Below are positions 11,650 through 25,574 of a stretch of DNA of 64,000 nt, one piece after another. The notes beneath the pieces are model-generated. The model did no database searches, was not told the DNA's origin, and was given only the letters and a program-made list of their open reading frames with translations. The stretch is from Physcia stellaris (Eukaryota; Ascomycota; Lecanoromycetes; Caliciales; Physciaceae). The stretch is taken from positions 1-64,000 of the forward strand of contig JABSSW010000051.1 in the NCBI GenBank assembly GCA_018902385.1. The letters run 5' to 3'. The first letter of the stretch is position 1. Each line of letters begins with the position of its first letter. The position numbers and the translations under genes were made by a program.

Positions 11650-14600
11650 TTGTCGCACACAACTGTATTCACTGTAACAATATTTTTACGTTTAGAAATC
11701 AACTGTTCAAACATTTACGCATTGCGTGCTAATTTTGACACGTTTGAACACGCTGATCACGTTGACGTTGTATCGATAATAAAGCTATCATTTTCGTTTA
11801 CGTCAAACATTAAAACTTTTCGCAAAGAGATTTACGAATTTTCATACGCTTTTTTTTTCAATCAATCGTCGCGTTATTCAATTTATTGTACGTTTTGATG
11901 AAGTTAGTTTTGATTACGTTTTTCGTGAATATCAATACGATCAGATTATCGTTAAATTAAATAGTAGCATCGAAAACATCAAGATATCGTCGATATTGAT
12001 TGTTTTGTTATTATGACTGATCGCAAGTTTTTCACACAATTATTATTTAATGTATCGATTCAAAAGTTAACTTCATTTATATTTGTGCGAAATGTGAGTG
12101 ACAAAATTGTCAAATCAGACGAGTTCATGTTTGTTAACATGACGTTTGATAAAATGTTCAAATCAAAGAGCACGAAATTATTGACGTTATTGAAATTGAA
12201 ATGCATTTTATTGACGATTTTGCAACTAACATGCTGCTTGCTAATGATGTTATTTATTCACAAAACATCAAGATAAATTTCGAGAAGCGTCGTCTTATTA
12301 TAGTTAAATGTGAGAATTTTCGTGTGTCAATTGATGTGCTTAGTCGAGTTACTTCGTACGTCAAACGTATCATTCGCTTTCGCCAGACATACATTTTACA
12401 ATTTGATGATTTTGCGAAGATATTCGTTACGTATCACGACTTTTTTTCTGACGATAGAGACTTTCTGTTCGAATCTCATTGTCAATACGATTTAGAATAC
12501 GATGACGACGTGTATGTTCACGTTGTAAATAGCAATTTGTTCAAAATGCTTGTTCGCAACGCTACATTTCAGTTTATTACGCTTGCAAAACGTGCACGAT
12601 TAGACATGATTATCGAATACAATCAAGTTGAATGTTATTTGATCATGTCAAAAGAATCATACAAAGCAGCTAGTGATTGGATGAACGAACGCTCATGAAA
12701 GAAGCAATTGATCGTCAATTTCGTTATTCTTGTTGCAGCGTATGTTACATTAAATATCGTTTCGCACGTTTCGCACGTTTCGTACGAATCGACGTTGAAC
12801 GAATTTATTGTATCGTTCGCATCGAGCACGCAGTTCATCGTATTTACTGTGTCACAAATCGATTCTAATTTGAAACACATTTTATTTAGCGACGTTACGA
12901 TGTACGAAACAGAAATGTTCGAATTAGCTAATTTAGTGAACAATTATCAGAACATATTTCGTGATTTTGATTTCATCGTAAACATATTTGAAAACGAATG
13001 AATGTTCATTAATTTCAAGTCTGAAATTGTATTTAAATTCAACAAAGTGTATTTTCTAGAAGTCAAGAATCGCAATTTTATTGACGTTATTTTCGACAAA
13101 TTACATCAACAAAACAAATTGCATTGAACGATTCAATTTATTTCGTTCAGTTATTCAGTTTTCGTTGTTTGACATGACATTTTCACAAATCAAAAAAAAA
13201 CGTGTAATGATAAATATAAAAAACTTAAACGACATCATCGAAAGCGATAGTTATTCGTTTTCGTTGCAATCTGATATCATAATTGAAATTGTCGATTCGT
13301 TTTACATTTTTATCATTGATGTCGTGAATTGATTTCATCAATTTAACGTGCAACGCAAAAATCGTCATAAGTTCATCATTGTGACACATCGTGAACAAGA
13401 AAAATTCAATGTAGTTTTTATAAATTACAAAAATTCATTTTCATACGTGCGGCGTCAAACGAACAAGCTATTACGTTCGTACAAACAATTCGCTAAAACG
13501 TACGTGAACGACATTATCGTTCATTTCAAGATTTTACGAAAGCATTTGAAACATTTACGCACGCTTTTTCAAATGTTTCGCACGAAACGCATTAGTTTAA
13601 CTGTCACGAAATCGTTTCTAACATATTTTTTGTTATCTTGTTAAATCAACGAGTTGATAATTTAAGCATGTCTATTATTGTTGAAAAAATAGTCGTCATT
13701 ATTTTTTTACGCTTTTCACTTAGTTTGCGTGATTTCGAAATCTTCATGAAATTTACAAATTGATTACGTTCGTCAATATTTCGTTACGCACAACGCGTAC
13801 AGTCGTTACAAAAACGAAAAATTACGTTTACGAAAAGCGTTATTGTCAGTGAGTTTGCACGAAAAAAACAAACAATCAAAATTCAATTGTACGATTTTAC
13901 GCACGAAAAACGTGTCGTTTTTCGAAATTTACAGATTGCATTCGTTTTTTTTACGTTTTTGATTCATTTTGATCGAAAACGTCGTTTTTACATTGATTTG
14001 AATGTTTTCAAACAATGAAATTTTGCAGCAATAATGTATCACGTGCTAAATGATTCATTTAACGATGTCACGTATTCGCGTACAGTCATTCAATCAATTA
14101 TGTTTTTTAATCGATGTTTGAACGACGTCGAAAAAAACTATTGATCAACAAAGCTGAAAATAGTCGACATTGTATGAATAATTCGTAAAATTCGACATAT
14201 GATAAAATCAATTGAGATATTTTCAATTATCATTTACACTGATCATTTTGTTGCTGTATTCATTAGTCGACAAATCATTTTCACTACTTTCAATAATGAT
14301 AAATTAAACTTACGACTTGTGCGAGCTTCGCAATATCTATTCGACTTTAATTTGTCTGTTAAACACAAAGTTGACAAAGCGAACGTAATGTCAAATGTTT
14401 TATTCAGATTACAAATTGACGTGATTATTACTGACAAAATCGACGTACTCGAATCACTGTACGAACATATCTTGAAATTCACGCAAACAAATTTGATTTT
14501 GAAAACATTTTTGTACTTTCATCATGTGACGTTAGTGAAAATGTCAAACGATTTCAAAATTCGACTTAAGCAAACGTATCAAAATGACGAACACTGATTC

Positions 14601-16280
14601 AAAATACTCGTCATTGTACGATTTGCTGTCGTAATTACGTCAATTACATTTTCGCACGAAATTGTTGTTACGAACGAAATCACATTTATTATTAACGAAA
14701 TTGTATCGACGCACGAAACTACATCTGCGCACGAAGTTATTTTTGTAATCACATTTTTGCTATCGCTTCGCTGAAGATTTACGAGCTTTCTGATTCTCGT
14801 GACGTACGTTTTCGATACAAAAATGATTTACTGTATTACATTTCTGATTTCGCTGATTCGAAACGTTTGTGCATATTCGCAATCATGAAGACTGAAATAT
14901 TTCAACAAATTCACGATTTTACACATCACGACGATTTCATGCGTACATACGATAGATTACGCAATTCTATTTACGTACATTCAATGATTAAACATCTTAA
15001 GATTTACATAATTCATTGCTCGAAATGTCAAATTAATCAAATCAAACGTCATTTTGTTTACGACGAGTTCACATTTATAATATCATCAACGATATTTTTT
15101 CATACAATAGTCATGAATTTCATCGTGAAATTATCGTTTAATCGTGACATGAACGTATTGTTTACGATTACGTGCAAATTTTTCAAAAAAAATTTATTGA
15201 TTTCGAGTCACGATATTTGATTTGCAATTGATTGAATTAACATAATCATTGTAACGTTTATGAAACACGATTAAAATATTTCGCACGTTATTGTATCAAA
15301 TAAAAACAATAAATTCATGTCGAATTTTTGACAAATTGTATTTCATAAATTTAAAACAGTTATATTCATTTTCACGATTTATCATTCTCAAACGAATGAT
15401 CAATCAGAACGAATCAATCAATTTGTCGAAATTGTTTTACGTTTTCATATCATTGCGCATTTCGACGATGAATGAATTGACGTGTTATCGTTCATACAAA
15501 TCGACAACAACAATGTTGTGCACGTTATCATTGAATACGTTTCGAACGAATTTGTTTATGAATTCAAAATCAATGATACATTGAACATGTTAACAAATTT
15601 ATCATTTGAAAATTATAGTCAATTGCGTCAAATCAAACGCGAGAACGTCGAAATTGTTATAACATTCGTTAACGTTTTGAGCAAAACTCGCTACGATGCA
15701 ATACACAAAACGTTAAAATTCAAAATCGACGACAAAATGTATTTACGTTTACATCATGATTATATTATATTCGATTTATTTAATCACAAATTGTCAAAAC
15801 AACGCGTAAAATTCTTTTTTATCATTGAAAAAATCGACAATTTTGCGTTTCGATTACAGTTATTTTCTGTCATGAAAATACATTTTGTTGTATCAATTGC
15901 ACAGTTAAAATCAACTACATCGAGTTTCGATTTTTATCGTAAAACGATCGATAAAAATTCGTCATCAATTCACGAAAAACAATTTATTGCATTAATCGAG
16001 CAAATTTCGTTGTACGAAATCGAACGTTTATTGAATCGACGTATCATTTTTACAGATCGCATCAACTATTTAGTCAAGTGAAAAAATTACGATTCGAAAC
16101 ACAATGTGTGATATTTTTGCACGTTCTCGATACGTTCAAAAATCTCGTTGATGTTTACGATTTACAACATCTCATTGCTCAAACTGACGAAGCAGACGAA
16201 GCACGAAAAGAACGCGAAAGACTCGAAAAACGTGATAGAAATCGCTCTAAAAATAGATTTCGAGAAACAAAACGTGAATA
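11650..16280 (+). pseudogene. Pol with chromodomain of Gypsy element 2 (decayed)
   Basis: Protease-like region about 12150-12700. RT 13081-13644, with the polymerase box at 13501-13521 read as YVNDIIV; Asn at 13507-13509 replaces the first catalytic Asp. RNase H C-terminal part 14199-14420 (YTDHFVAVFISRQ, LRLVRASQYLFDFNLSVKHK). Integrase zinc-binding region 14880-15040 (IHDFTHHDDFMRTYDRL, then CSKCQ). Integrase C-terminal region 15482-16000. Chromodomain-like end 15990-16180 (YEIERLLNRRII, then NYLVK followed by TGA where Trp of the WKGYG motif belongs, then HVLDTFKNLVDVYD). The tail ends in a Lys/Arg/Glu-rich stretch. Stops and frameshifts occur throughout. Confidence 0.8.
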
Positions 16281-16373
16281 GAAATTGATGTGTGATATGT
16301 TGATCAAAACATGATTATATGTATAAACTAGATGTGTCGATGAAAACATTGAACTTTTTTTTTGTTGTTCGTC

Positions 16374-16527
16374 TGTTATGACATTGACATATTGACATAA
16401 CTAGTTAAATGACTAATAAATGATTGTTTCGAAATCATAATGTTTTGACACGTGTAATATTTAGTCAGCAATTTCTTCTAGCTAGTCAATTCATTCTTTT
16501 TACATCATACAATTCTGTATCATAACA
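16374..16527 (+). repeat. 3' LTR of Gypsy element 2
   Basis: It begins TGTTATGACA and ends CATAACA. It pairs with 1926-2078. Confidence 0.85.
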
Positions 16528-16729
16528 TATTTGATCGATAACGTCGATTTATCATTTTTTTTGTTTCGAAATTTTTGTGAATTTGAAAATAATTGCAATG
16601 ACATCATTGTTTCGATCGACAAAATTACATTCACGTGAAATTTATGCGCGTTCGTCTTTTTGCGTTTGTTGATTTCGTTTAAATAAATTTTTTTTTGTGA
16701 TTTTTCGATGTCTCGTCGTTGTAATTCTT

Positions 16730-18100
16730 TTAATTGATTGAATTTTTCGCAACGATTGTCGTTTTTGAGTTTTCGTGAATTGTATTCATCGATTTCGAAA
16801 TCGTTGTCATTTTGTTGACGACGATGTATTGTTGTTTTTGAATTTCGAATTTCGTTGACGTAATCGAACGTTGATACAAAATTTTTCGATTTTTTTTTTT
16901 TTTTTGCATTTTTTTATGAATTATGTGTTTTTTCACATACACAACATTTGATTTTGTAATTTTTTGCACATTTTTTTTTTTTGTAACATGCGTTTTTGCG
17001 CAATAATCGCATCGTTTTTTTGTGCATTGAATTGTATTGTGTTCGTGATGATGACATTTATAACATTGAATAATTTTGCATGTTTTGTTGAACATTGAAC
17101 AAATTTTCAATTTTTTTTCGATTATGATGTTGTTGTTCAACATATTGTTATTCATTTTTGAAATAATGATTTCAATAATCAAAAAATGATATTGTTGCAT
17201 TGTCGTGAATTTGTTTTTTCAAAACACGTACAAAATTTTCATTTTTTTTAATTTTTTCACGTTTTCGTTTTTTTTTTGATTTTACGTATCGTCGTTTTTT
17301 TATTTTTTGTCGTTGTTAAATCGAATTTTTTGATTTTTATATCGTTAATCATGATCGCATAAATCGAAACGATCGTTTTTGTTTTTTTATCGAATATCGT
17401 CGTTCATGCATTGTTGTCACGTAATTTTTTCGCTTTTTTTGCGTTTATTGCGTGTATCGCGAAATCATCGTTGAAAAATTTTTTGATCGCGCGAATTTTT
17501 TTGATTTGTATGTTTTTTTTCGTAATACACGTGTTGATTTCGTTGACGATACGTGTGATTTCGTATTGATTCAATTGTTGTTTTTTTTCGTTATCGTTCA
17601 AACGTATTATGATTTCGATGTTTTTGTTTGCGATGATTTTAAACGTTGAAAAAATCGCAACGACAATTGTTCAATTACGAAAATTCGTTTTGATCGTGAA
17701 AAAAAAAAAATTTGAAAAAATGATTATTTTGTAATTTCATGACGAATCATGACATTGCTTTTTTATTTTCGCGTGTTTTTGTTGAATTGAACAATCATTT
17801 TATTTATTGCGTTCATCATGTTTTTTGAATGAAACGCAAATTGCGTGTTTTCAAAATATGTCACGACGATTGTAAATCAATTCTCAATGATTTTTGATGA
17901 TGATTTTTTTTTTGTTCGAACGAATTTTCGACATTTTTTGATGTTTTTCAACAACATTGTTTTTTGCTTGTGAACATTTTCGTTCGTTTGATTTAATTAC
18001 GATCATGTTATTTTTTTCATCATTATTAATTGCTCATTGATCGATGCGCAAAAATTCGACGATTTTAATGACGCGTTAATCAGATCAATATCACGTTTCG
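16730..18100 (-). pseudogene. LINE ORF1 (Gag-like, CCHC zinc knuckles), mutated
   Basis: On the minus strand 17200-16730 encodes 156 residues with tandem knuckles: CYKCHHHEHNTIQC followed by CDYCAKTH. This matches the C-terminal CCHC pair of ORF1 proteins of fungal Tad/I-type LINEs (C-NCQ-GH-C, C-YCAG-H). Upstream, 17601-17404 gives IRAIKKFFNDDFAIHAINAKKAKKLRDN, resembling the region before the knuckles. Translation toward lower coordinates would lead to ORF2, which resumes at about 1830 after the inserted Gypsy element. The two halves are thus one element running from about 18100 off the left edge. Its 5' end coincides with the composition boundary near 18120. Confidence 0.72.
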
Positions 18101-18120
18101 TTGTTGAGTTATTTCAAAAA

Positions 18121-19624
18121 TTTGGTTTGTAGCATAAATTGTGTCCACTGGAACTCTCATCGGATCTATACTTTGTAATCTTATCAGATCCAAGCCTAAC
18201 CCTGACTAGAAGGAGCTAGTCCAATTTCAGCATACATTCTGGACCACCGAAGAAGATGCACATCCACCCAGGTAAGGATAATGCTCAAGCACCCTCCGCA
18301 ATCGCCGCCTTCCGTTGGGTTGGATTGAGGATCGGAGCCTTTGTCCCGGACCAGAGCAACAAAGACAAATGGAGTCTTCGATACCGAGTAAGTCTCCGTG
18401 GAAGGATGGGGAGCTTCGCTAATCGTTGCAGGACTTTGAACGTGTTCTGAAGCGCATGTGAGGCGGGCGGAAGGTGCCCAATTACATCGATGAGCGGCAG
18501 GTGAAAATCAACCGTGATCCGGTGAGTCTTGGGTACTAGTAATCCAGGAGTTCTGGCAGCTACAAATCCCTTCCCGCGACAACGACCTTCTTCTTCGGTG
18601 GACTGCATTGGGAATCCGCCAAACGTCTACCAAGATTGCGCAATGCTACTACGCAATAAGGTGTCTCATAAGAGCGGCTGTTGAAGAGAATATTTTTTGT
18701 ACCATCCAATCCACATTGAACTCTTCGGGGTACTATGGCAATAATACAATTTGATGCGCCCTTACCTCGACACGAAGATCAACAGGCAATTATCTCAACC
18801 GTAATTCGAATCCGGATCAGCTCTCGCTGACGACAGAGTCAGGGGGACATGGCGAACAGTCCGGTCTACGGTTGCAGCTCCCCAGCTGATCTTGGAAAAG
18901 AATGTCTCTTGAGATTTTAAGACACGATGATTTATATGGAAATACTTTTCAATGGCCAGCGTATGAACCCCATCGATTGGTAGCAATAGGCCTTTCGAAC
19001 CCCCATCTATACCCCATCTATACCACGCGTTTACTTTCTCCTTTCACAAACGCTCATCATCTTGGTGGAGAGCACAATCATTTGATAAGACCTGCTCGAT
19101 CCCATAGGAATCGATGTCTTCGCAGTTTTTAGAGGGCCTCTAATCATCGCCACATAAAAGGGACCAGGCTTTGGATACCTGGTTGCAAACAGTACTACGG
19201 CCTCGGAGCTGCACTTCCGCTCAACGAAAAAGTCTAGGCCTCGTTCTTTGATATTAAGATTCACTTACATTCCCTCAGTTCAGTCTTACAACTCCGAATA
19301 TTTCCCGTGGCGAACTCAAATGTGTTCTTCATTTCATTTTCCTGATAGCCAGAAGCCGATCGCTCTTCCTTAGCGCCATCAGGTTTTCCGCTTATGAGGC
19401 AGCGTATGATGGCTGATCCACGCTCAGGTATATGTTTCCCAACTGAACAGTTTGACATTGCCAAATACGCCTTAATTTGTCCGGGTCACAAAATCTTCCT
19501 CTGGGTATCACATATGTTCCAATAGTGTATCGTTGAAGGGATTCTCACTTCTTTCCTTCCAGGCATGATCTTCAAAGCTACAAAGTTCTTGATATGGGCC
19601 AACTGAGCGCAGTCTAGACGTCGC
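18121..19624. other. Intergenic, normal composition, no gene recognised
   Basis: The AT-rich stack stops here and composition becomes ordinary. Short open frames (for example 18256-18450) show no recognisable domain, and reading across likely splice sites near 18376-18437 gave nothing familiar. At 18175-18205 lies a 31-bp sequence that recurs imperfectly at 37979-38009. Confidence 0.5.
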
Positions 19625-21528
19625 TTATTTCTCGCTCTGCCCGTCCAACTCGGCGGCTCTGTCTTGCCCAGATGAATCGCTTGGTCGCTCATGAGCTTCC
19701 AGCCCTCCCGGCATGTTGCCATCAATGGAGCTACCGGCGAAGGGCTTGTTGTCTTCGCCCTCGACGCCGACAACAAGCTGCGCCTTGACGCGTGGCCCGA
19801 CGTAATAGAAACGGCCGGCCGCATACCAGTATATAATTGCGAAAAGGGCAACAGCGACTATAAATACGCACACATAGTTCATCTGAGAGAAGCCATTAAA
19901 ACTGATCATGACAAAGCTCGTCTGGCAGGAGTACTTACGTTCTCTTTAGTGACAGGTCTAACAGTCGGCTGCACGTAAATAATAGTGACGAAAGTGGTCC
20001 AGATTACAGCCCACCAGTTGATAAAAGGGCGTGCCCGCCCCAAATGGAACGGCCCAGGTTCGAATTTGCCATACAGAAGCTTGCAAATAATTGGAATGGT
20101 GTAGGACCAGTCCAAAGCGATAGCGGTGAGATTGAAAATGGCGGCAATAGCGGTATAGCTCCCCAGTGCAATCAGGTTGACAAGTATACAGCAAGTAACA
20201 AAAAGCCAGACTGCGTAGAGTGGGGTTCCGGACCAGCTGTTGATCTTGTACCAAATTCGGGAGCCGGGCAAGAGCTCATCACGTGAAAAGGCCCACACGG
20301 TACGAGAGCCTGCTTGAATGGCCACCATCGCCCCGAAGTTGAAAATAATAAAGGTCATAACGGTGAAGAAAATGCCGCCTTTACGGCCTGTGACGTCGTA
20401 GAAGATTTGCGCCACCGGCTGTGCAACAGGGTTGTTGAGCTTCTCTGCAATGTCCCCTACGCAGTACGCCAATACAATGGTGTATAACCAACCGCTGACG
20501 TAAGTGAACCCCACGGCAATTGCAATTGACCAGGCGGCCTTAATCTCTGGATTCTTCATTTCTTCAGCGATATGAGCCGTAGCGTCCGAATCCGTCATGG
20601 TCCAAGACGCAGATAGAAATCCAAAGAGCCATGACCAACCATTCGGTTTCCATCCAGAGCTATTGACAACTTCGGTCCACACGTACGAAGAACTATGCTT
20701 GTTATCACACATCACCAGGAGCGTAATGCAGCATGCAGCTAGCACTGCCACATGGAAAACGACATATGTTTTCGTTATCTTTTCAAGGATTGAAGTACGC
20801 AGACTGTTCAAGCATCCGTGGAACACTGCGATTGCGGCCATTACTCCAACAGTTTGACGGTCCGTTGGGGTGTATCCTCGAAAGTCATCGGCCATGGAGA
20901 CGGCTGCCAGGAGCAATTGAGCGCATCCATACTCCGTCGAAGCAACACCAGCGACCTGGCCGATCAGATTAAGCCATCCTACGAGCCATGAGATTTCTGG
21001 AACCCATTTTTCTGGCACCAAATATTTGCACGTAAAATATATTCCGCCTGAGGTTGGATAGGCCGACACGAGCTCGGCTACCGAGAGGGCGATACAATAA
21101 CAACCAAACCCTGAAATCAGCCAGCCCCAAACCGCTGATGACGCTCCTCCAGCTTCCAGAGGGTAAATAAAGGTAGTCGTGACGCTAGCCCAAAGACCCG
21201 ATATCGAGAGAGCAAAGGAGATGCAGGACATCCAAGTGAATTCTCGTTTGTAGACCTAAGGTCAAATCCTTGGTCAGCGTCCGGTCAAGCCCTAGAACGC
21301 TTGGCCATTTGAAATGTCAAAGAGTCAGTCCAAGCTCACCTGGACATAGCCCATCTCCGCGAGCCTTCGGTCAGCATCGCTGAGCTCACCGCCTTCGAGA
21401 ATTGCCGCGCTGGCCTCATCGATCACAGCGGTGGATTTGCGCCTTTCGGCGAGGGTCGACTTTCGGCGGGATGTGGTGCCTTTGTTCTCGACTTCGAGAC
21501 CTTGGCTTTCGGCTGCAGATGTCGCCAT
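19625..21528 (-). CDS. APC-superfamily amino acid/choline permease
   Basis: Three exons on the minus strand: 21528-21340, 21255-19939 and 19882-19625, joined in frame with GTGAGC...TTAG and GTAAGT...CTCAG introns, 587 aa. After a hydrophilic 70-residue cytosolic N-terminus come about 12 membrane segments. TM1 carries the start of the family signature (SFALSISGLWASVTTTF), and SAYPTSGGIYF, GWLNLIGQ and FSRDELLPGS are typical of the fungal GABA/choline permease group (ACT, Uga4/Hnm1-like). The C-terminus is hydrophilic. The role is plasma- or vacuolar-membrane uptake or export of an amino acid, choline or a related amine. SWN clusters include a transporter, swnT, which as I recall belongs to this family, so this gene could be it, although about 20 kb and an AT-rich block separate it from swnA. 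The symbol is withheld for that reason. Confidence 0.85.
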
Positions 21529-22890
21529 AGTGCAATTGGCCTGTTAAATATTGGGAAGATATTCCAGGATCGTTTGAAGGGCACAGAGAAAATTGAAACC
21601 CGCGACGTGTCTGGGCGGGGAGAAGAAGGTTTCCATCGGACTGCTTGCCGGCGTAAAGGCTCGAGGGCCGTCGGTACATGGTAAGGGGTTAATTGGTTTG
21701 TTTTTCCTGCGAGTTCGTTTTTCCTTCTTGTGCTCCTGCATATGGTGAGGGGTTTACACTAAGTCGGGCAGGGGAGTGTGCTGTACGTACCTCGAAGCGA
21801 TTGGGTACCGAGGAAGGACAGCTCGAAAACTGCAGGAACTGCAAATACGCGATCACAGCTACCATGCAGTCGAAGCAAGATCCCCGGTAACCTCATGTTA
21901 GCACACCAATGACGGTGGAGAACACAGAGATTACGGTCTTTTTCAATTAATGCGAAATCTGACCGTGAACGACGTTGGGATAGAGTACTGGTGCTGTACT
22001 AATCGCGGGGCTCTTACCACCAAAGATGTTGTCGGAATTTATCGGGAATGCAAGGCGACGACGGTCGATTTGAACTATCGGTGACAATTGAATCTTGTAG
22101 GGTTTATCCCATTCATGTTGTGGATATGGTGATGCTTCCGGTGCTTGTATTGTAAACCAGCCTTTGGCACGAGTAATTCTGGTTTGTTCAAGCAGAAGGA
22201 TCGTTCGTATCATTCCGCGGATAGATTTGGTGCGTGTAAGGCTTGAAATAATTCAGCTTCAGAGACAGCATCGGATTATGCCCGATCGCGCTTGCAAAAG
22301 CCTGGCTGATGGCTAGCAGTCCCTGAGGTCGTTGATGCTCGACAGCTAGCAATTGAACGTCAGATTGTAGTCACCAGTATCAATTGCGAAGGGCCTTACC
22401 TGATCTGAAGGACAATTGGAAAGGCAGGAGATTTTACAGGGCAGATATAAAATGCCTTCCAACGGACATACCGGGCTTATCCCTGGTCTGGTAGTAAGTG
22501 GTGCTAAATTTTATGATACACGGACAGATCAGCGATTACCCGACTTGGAACGGAATCAGAAGATGATGTTGTCTTCATGTCATTTTCATATCGTCTTCAT
22601 GCCGTCTTCATATGCTTTGTGCCAAACACGGGTAAGCGTGTTATCATATTGAGTGTATCTATGGTTGGCGATGCATGGGAGGCAGGGAGGCAGGATAAGC
22701 ACCACACCAGACCATGGGATATCGGGCCGAGCAGTCTGAAACAATTTAGGCTAAGGTACCTCCGTACCGATGGGAGACTACCCAGGTTGCAAGTCAGTCG
22801 ACCCCGTTTGTTTACCTCGATTGACCTGATGGATTTCATCTGATCTCGGTTAATTTCATCTGAACTCGATTGATCGACTAATGCGAGACA
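21529..22890. other. Upstream region of the permease; no gene seen
   Basis: Normal composition with scattered short open frames and no recognisable domain. It contains the permease promoter and ends where the second AT-rich block begins, near 22890. Near 22800-22880 GATTTCATCTGA/TTAATTTCATCTGA-type near-repeats occur. Confidence 0.5.
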
Positions 22891-23895
22891 CATAGAATGT
22901 ATATACATAAATAAAGCATTTAATCATTTTTTTAACATTGTACATATCATGAATGCATTCGCGAATTTCATCGACTTGAAACAAATAATAAAAAATTTTT
23001 AATATATTCGTAACATATTTTTAATTGATTTAAACTCGTAGTTGATTTCAGAATTTTCAATTGTTGATTTGAAATCGAAAAATGCTTTCGTAACATCTTT
23101 TCGAAATCAAGAAAAAGTAACAAATCATTATCAAAATGTTTACAATACATTAATAACATATTTTTTTAAATTCGACATAAAAATTTCGACTTTTAAATAA
23201 AAACGCATTGAAAACGAACGAATTTATAAAAAAAAAAAAAAAATTATGAAATAAATTAATGATTTGATTGATTAACGTATTGCAAATATATTAACAACAT
23301 GTTAGATTATTGAGAAAATTTCTATAATTTTTGGCGATAATGATTCAATGTCAATAATTGTACAAGAGATTAAATACAGCATCGAGCTTTCAGAATTTTC
23401 AAAATCGTCGAATAAAGAAACAGCATATGTCTTGAATTTGACAGATAAAAATTTAAAAGACATCAATGTTTTGAAAAATGTAAGCGAAAAAATTGACAAT
23501 CATTTATCAAAGTGTTTTTAATGTATTCAAAACTTTATTAACAAACAAAATAGTTTCAATATTGCAAATCACAAATTCGGTTTTTTCGCAATGCAATTTG
23601 TTTTTTAATGAATAATGTTCATTGTCGTAGTTTTCATTACAAATGTATCGAAAATACAATATGTTCACAATTGAATACGAAATTCAAGACATTGTCTTAT
23701 TATCAATTAACTGAAAATATTTGAAATATTTTTCACAAAGTTCGAACAACATGTTTCAAAAAACATCAAAACATAACGCAACGACGTGAAATATATTCAC
23801 ATTTGCAAGAAAAACTTGACAATATTTTGACAATATGTTGACAAAATATTCAAATGATATAATGCGATTCACAAGCGTTTTTCTCAAAAGAAAAC

Positions 23896-24216
23896 TGTAA
23901 GAAATAAAAGTTCAGAATTTTCGAAAATGCGATTCGCATTTCGTCAAGCAATTCGATTATCGAAGTTCGAATGACTTCGAAAAAATCAGTTTCAATCATT
24001 TTACAATTCGATCAACGATAAATTCAACAAACTCATATTGTCAATCGAAGTCGCTCGAATTCGTACGATTGAATAAATAGAATGTGAATAAAAAAAGCAG
24101 CTGCAGAACGTAATCTGTTTTGTAGCGATTAATAAATCAATATATTACATTTCAAACTATACATTTCTGATATCAATAATTCATTAGACTATACTATTTT
24201 TAATACGAGTTTTACA
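23896..24216 (+). repeat. 5' LTR of Gypsy element 3
   Basis: It aligns without large gaps to 30178-30496. About 22 differences were seen, nearly all CpT/ApG transitions. Confidence 0.87.
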
Positions 24217-24295
24217 TTTTAATCGCTATCATATTTCAGAATGATGTCACTCGTGTATACTTAACAGAATACAGTTTTGTTGTTTCGCATACATC

Positions 24296-25560
24296 ATGTC
24301 GAGTTCTGATAATGATTTGTTTTTTGAGTTTGTCGAGAATGCTGACGTATTTCTTTGATTGATTTATTACAAGCAACAAATCGAAAAAAATCATAAAAGA
24401 AAAATCAGATTGCAAGCTCGAAATATTGAGCGTTCGAAATCTGTAGTTTTTATTTCATTTGTTTTTATTTCATTTATTTTTGCTTTTGATTCTGTTTGAA
24501 AGTTTTTCGTCATGAAAATTATCGAAGCGACATCGAATCAATATGAAGAAAAAAATTACAAAAAGTGAAAAAGATATTGCAAACAAATGAAAAGTCAATT
24601 CACGCAAAACAACGTGAATCACATGATTCAATTTTCGAATCTAATCAAGATCGCATACGTTGATATTTATTTTAAGTCAAATAGCAATGCGAACAAGTTT
24701 TGAGACGCAAAAATCGACTCTCATTCAAACAAACAATACATCTGAAACGAATTCAAGATTTTTCTGAAAAGCGACATCGAACGAGCAATCACGTTGTAAC
24801 AAAATTTTTGAAAAAATATCGCAAGCACAAACAAGATCACAATCAATCGATTAAAAATTACAATGTCGAACGAATAAATATGTTTGTTGAATTGAAATTC
24901 GAATTCAGACTCACGAAAACAGTGAAATTCAACGATTTTCGTGACGAGTTACGTTTGAAATTTCGTTGCATGCTTTTTAAAAAAGAAGATTTTCACGAAA
25001 ACGAAATTGTTTGAACGACTCAAGCGTATGAAAAACGTTCAAATTTTGAAAAAGAATTCAAAAACTTCAAAAAACGTAAAATCTCGTTCGATACTGACAG
25101 TTTTGAAAGCGAAAACGAAAAATTCAAAATTGCGAAATTCAAAAATAAGAAAATCAAAAATATTAACAAAGTCAATTCGAATCACGAATCAATCAAATCG
25201 AAAAATATTCGAATGTATCGCTGATTCGTCAACGAATTCAAAAGATTCAGAACAAAAATAATTGTATAAATTGTGACAAATCAAATTATCAAATCGAAAT
25301 TTGCACAAACAAAAAAAACAAAATCATTTTCGTTGATCAGATTTTTGAGCAATCAAAAAATTAATCGATTTGATGATCTTCGTTCAAGTCGCTAAAAAGA
25401 AAAAATTTTCGAATTTCGATTTCGATACGTCGTTTTTCTCAAACATGAGCAAAAATCATGTTAACAAAAAAAAAAAACGACGCAAAAAGTTTAAAAAATT
25501 CGTGATTCGTAAATGCGTCAAAATCAAAATTAACATACAGAGCGAAAACAAAATTTGAAA
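24296..25560 (+). pseudogene. Gag of Gypsy element 3 (decayed)
   Basis: An ATG at 24296 opens MSSSDNDLFFEFVENADVFL, soon broken by TGA. Later open pieces at 24700-25014 and 25007-25261 are highly basic (Lys/Arg/Asn/Ser-rich), and Cys-containing text near 25265-25310 may be the remains of a zinc knuckle. The assignment is by position between the LTR and the protease/RT. Confidence 0.5.
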
Positions 25561-25574
25561 CGAATCGAAAACAA

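Larger units (their letters stand above)
1926..16527 (+). mobile_element. Ty3/Gypsy LTR retrotransposon (element 2), mutated, itself interrupted by element 1
   Basis: Two near-identical terminal repeats of about 153 bp bound this element. Both start TGTTATG and end CATAACA, a perfect terminal inverted repeat. Between them, in plus-strand order, lie remnants of gag, protease, reverse transcriptase, RNase H, integrase and a chromodomain-like tail, the Ty3/Gypsy order. About 6.7 kb of the interior (2933-9636) is another Gypsy element; without it the element is about 7.9 kb. No convincing target duplication is visible (TTTTT on the left, TATTT on the right). The minus-strand LINE resumes on both sides, so this element inserted into that LINE. 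Every coding segment has multiple stops. Confidence 0.85.

Noticed and set aside
1916-16532. Target-site duplication for Gypsy element 2
   Set aside because: The flanks are TTTTT and TATTT in a T-rich context; a match this weak cannot be distinguished from chance.
18256-18608. Small genes just right of the first AT-rich block
   Set aside because: Frames of 60-110 codons on both strands with no recognisable domain and no consistent splice model; left as intergenic.
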